Assembly (NCBI GenBank): GCA_028277445.1
Contig: JANQGG010000005.1
Location: 1-64,000 of the forward strand
Origin: Chloroherpetonaceae bacterium
GTDB taxonomy: Bacteria > Bacteroidota > Chlorobiia > Chlorobiales > Chloroherpetonaceae
Direction: 5' to 3'
DNA: 64,000 bases
The notes below the pieces were generated by a model, which saw nothing but the letters and a program-made list of their open reading frames with translations, had not been told where the DNA came from and did not search any database. Both the position numbers and the translations under genes were made by a program. Positions 63,493 to 64,000 of the stretch are shown here, piece after piece (position 1 is the stretch's first letter; each line of letters starts with the position of its first letter).

Positions 63493-64000
63493 ATGACAAA
63501 ATCACAACTGAAAACAAAACCCATACAAGAGACTACATTTTTGATATCTGGCGCAACGGATGGTATTGGGAAAGTCACCGCATTAGAAATCGCTAAATTA
63601 GGCGCCAAAGTAACGCTGATCGGGCGAAATCCCGATAAAACCAAGCAGGTAACCGATGAAATACGAATGCTTTCCAATAATGAAGCGGTGGATTATTTCA
63701 TTGCGGATTTGTCCATTCAGGAAAACATTTACAACTTAGCTGAGGCCTACAAATCGCGACATTCGGTTTGCGATGTTCTCATAAACAATGCCGGAGCGCT
63801 ATTCACCTCCAGAAAGGAAAGTCATGATGGCATTGAAATGACTTTTGCGCTTAATCATTTAAACTACTTTTTGCTTACTCATTTGATGCTGCCATTAATG
63901 CCCCAAGATACGCACAGCCGGATTATCAATGTTTCTTCGATGGCGCACATGAGCGGTCGCATTAATTTTGATGATATTCAACAGCGCCGATTTTATAATG
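63493..64000 (+). CDS. short-chain dehydrogenase, 5' part (runs off the window)
   Basis: Incomplete at the right edge; 169 codons are visible. It reads MTKSQLKTKPIQETTFLISG then ATDGIGKVTALEIAKLGAKV: the TGxxxGIG-like cofactor motif is SGATDGIG. It is followed by NNAGALFTS and INVSSMAHMSG, the layout of retinol-dehydrogenase/WW-oxidoreductase-like SDRs. The catalytic Tyr-x3-Lys lies beyond the window edge. A GTG at 63481 in the same frame is an alternative start. No relation to the two SDRs at 8985-10661 beyond the family. Confidence 0.88.
   Translation, partial: MTKSQLKTKPIQETTFLISGATDGIGKVTALEIAKLGAKVTLIGRNPDKTKQVTDEIRMLSNNEAVDYFIADLSIQENIYNLAEAYKSRHSVCDVLINNAGALFTSRKESHDGIEMTFALNHLNYFLLTHLMLPLMPQDTHSRIINVSSMAHMSGRINFDDIQQRRFYN

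Overview
The window looks like the chromosome of a Gram-negative bacterium of the FCB (Bacteroidota/Ignavibacteria/Calditrichota/Marinimicrobia-type) radiation. The evidence is: two large secreted proteins ending in the 'YPNPFNP / SGLYFYRL' or 'YPNPYR / TGIYIYRI' sorting-type tail, LptB and a porin (outer membrane), a HrcA/CIRCE-controlled groESL, a eukaryote-type HisA, and AT-rich spacers. I cannot fix the phylum from sequence alone. No rRNA, tRNA, CRISPR array, prophage or complete insertion sequence was seen.

Layout. 1-7650 holds housekeeping genes on the minus strand (valS, clpP, a lipoprotein, groEL, groES) separated by repeat-rich spacers. 7834-12183 holds an AraC-type regulator, two short-chain dehydrogenases and a secreted leucine-rich-repeat protein. 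12266-15713 is the nickel-hydrogenase maturation set hypA-hypB-hypF. 15714-17345 is a small toxin-antitoxin island that also carries a decayed copy of the hypF 3' end and a decayed antitoxin/toxin junction. 17346-22742 carries hisA (eukaryote type), metH and a ferredoxin.

22898-45802 is the centre of interest: an almost unbroken 22-kb minus-strand locus for cytoplasmic sulfur oxidation by the sulfur-oxidising heterodisulfide-reductase-like (sHdr) pathway. In transcription order it encodes sHdrC1, sHdrB1, sHdrA, a fused sHdrC2-B2-like protein, EtfB, EtfA, a membrane FeS oxidoreductase of the ETF:quinone type, a DsrE-like protein, the lipoate-binding protein LbpA, a thioredoxin, a fused SoeB-SoeC, SoeA (sulfite dehydrogenase), a TauE/SafE exporter with a DUF1634 partner, TusA, a second DsrE-like protein, LipT, a fused double radical-SAM lipoate synthase (LipS1/LipS2 type), a lipoate ligase fused to DUF116, and finally a porin. 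An identical 18-bp direct-repeat motif (TATCACAAATGTATCACG) lies in front of the sHdr operon, the tusA-lip operon and the porin, suggesting one regulon. The proposed flow is: sulfane sulfur carried by TusA/DsrE to sHdr with LbpA-lipoate as arm; sulfite oxidised by SoeABC or exported by TauE; electrons passed through EtfAB and the membrane FeS protein to quinone; lipoate for LbpA made in place by the lip genes.

45946-50115 has a decayed higA, a YoeB/YefM-type module between direct repeats, an amidoligase, an RNA methyltransferase and an unknown membrane protein. 50349-55115 has a metallo-beta-lactamase protein, a gamma-carbonic-anhydrase-like protein, lptB and ptsI. 55557-56809 looks like an integron-type gene cassette (methyltransferase plus attC-like site) without an integrase. 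57016-62862 encodes an archaeal-type ATPase and a 1477-residue secreted subtilase. The window ends in repeats and the 5' part of another short-chain dehydrogenase. Many start codons were moved inward from the longest possible frame; this is stated where done.
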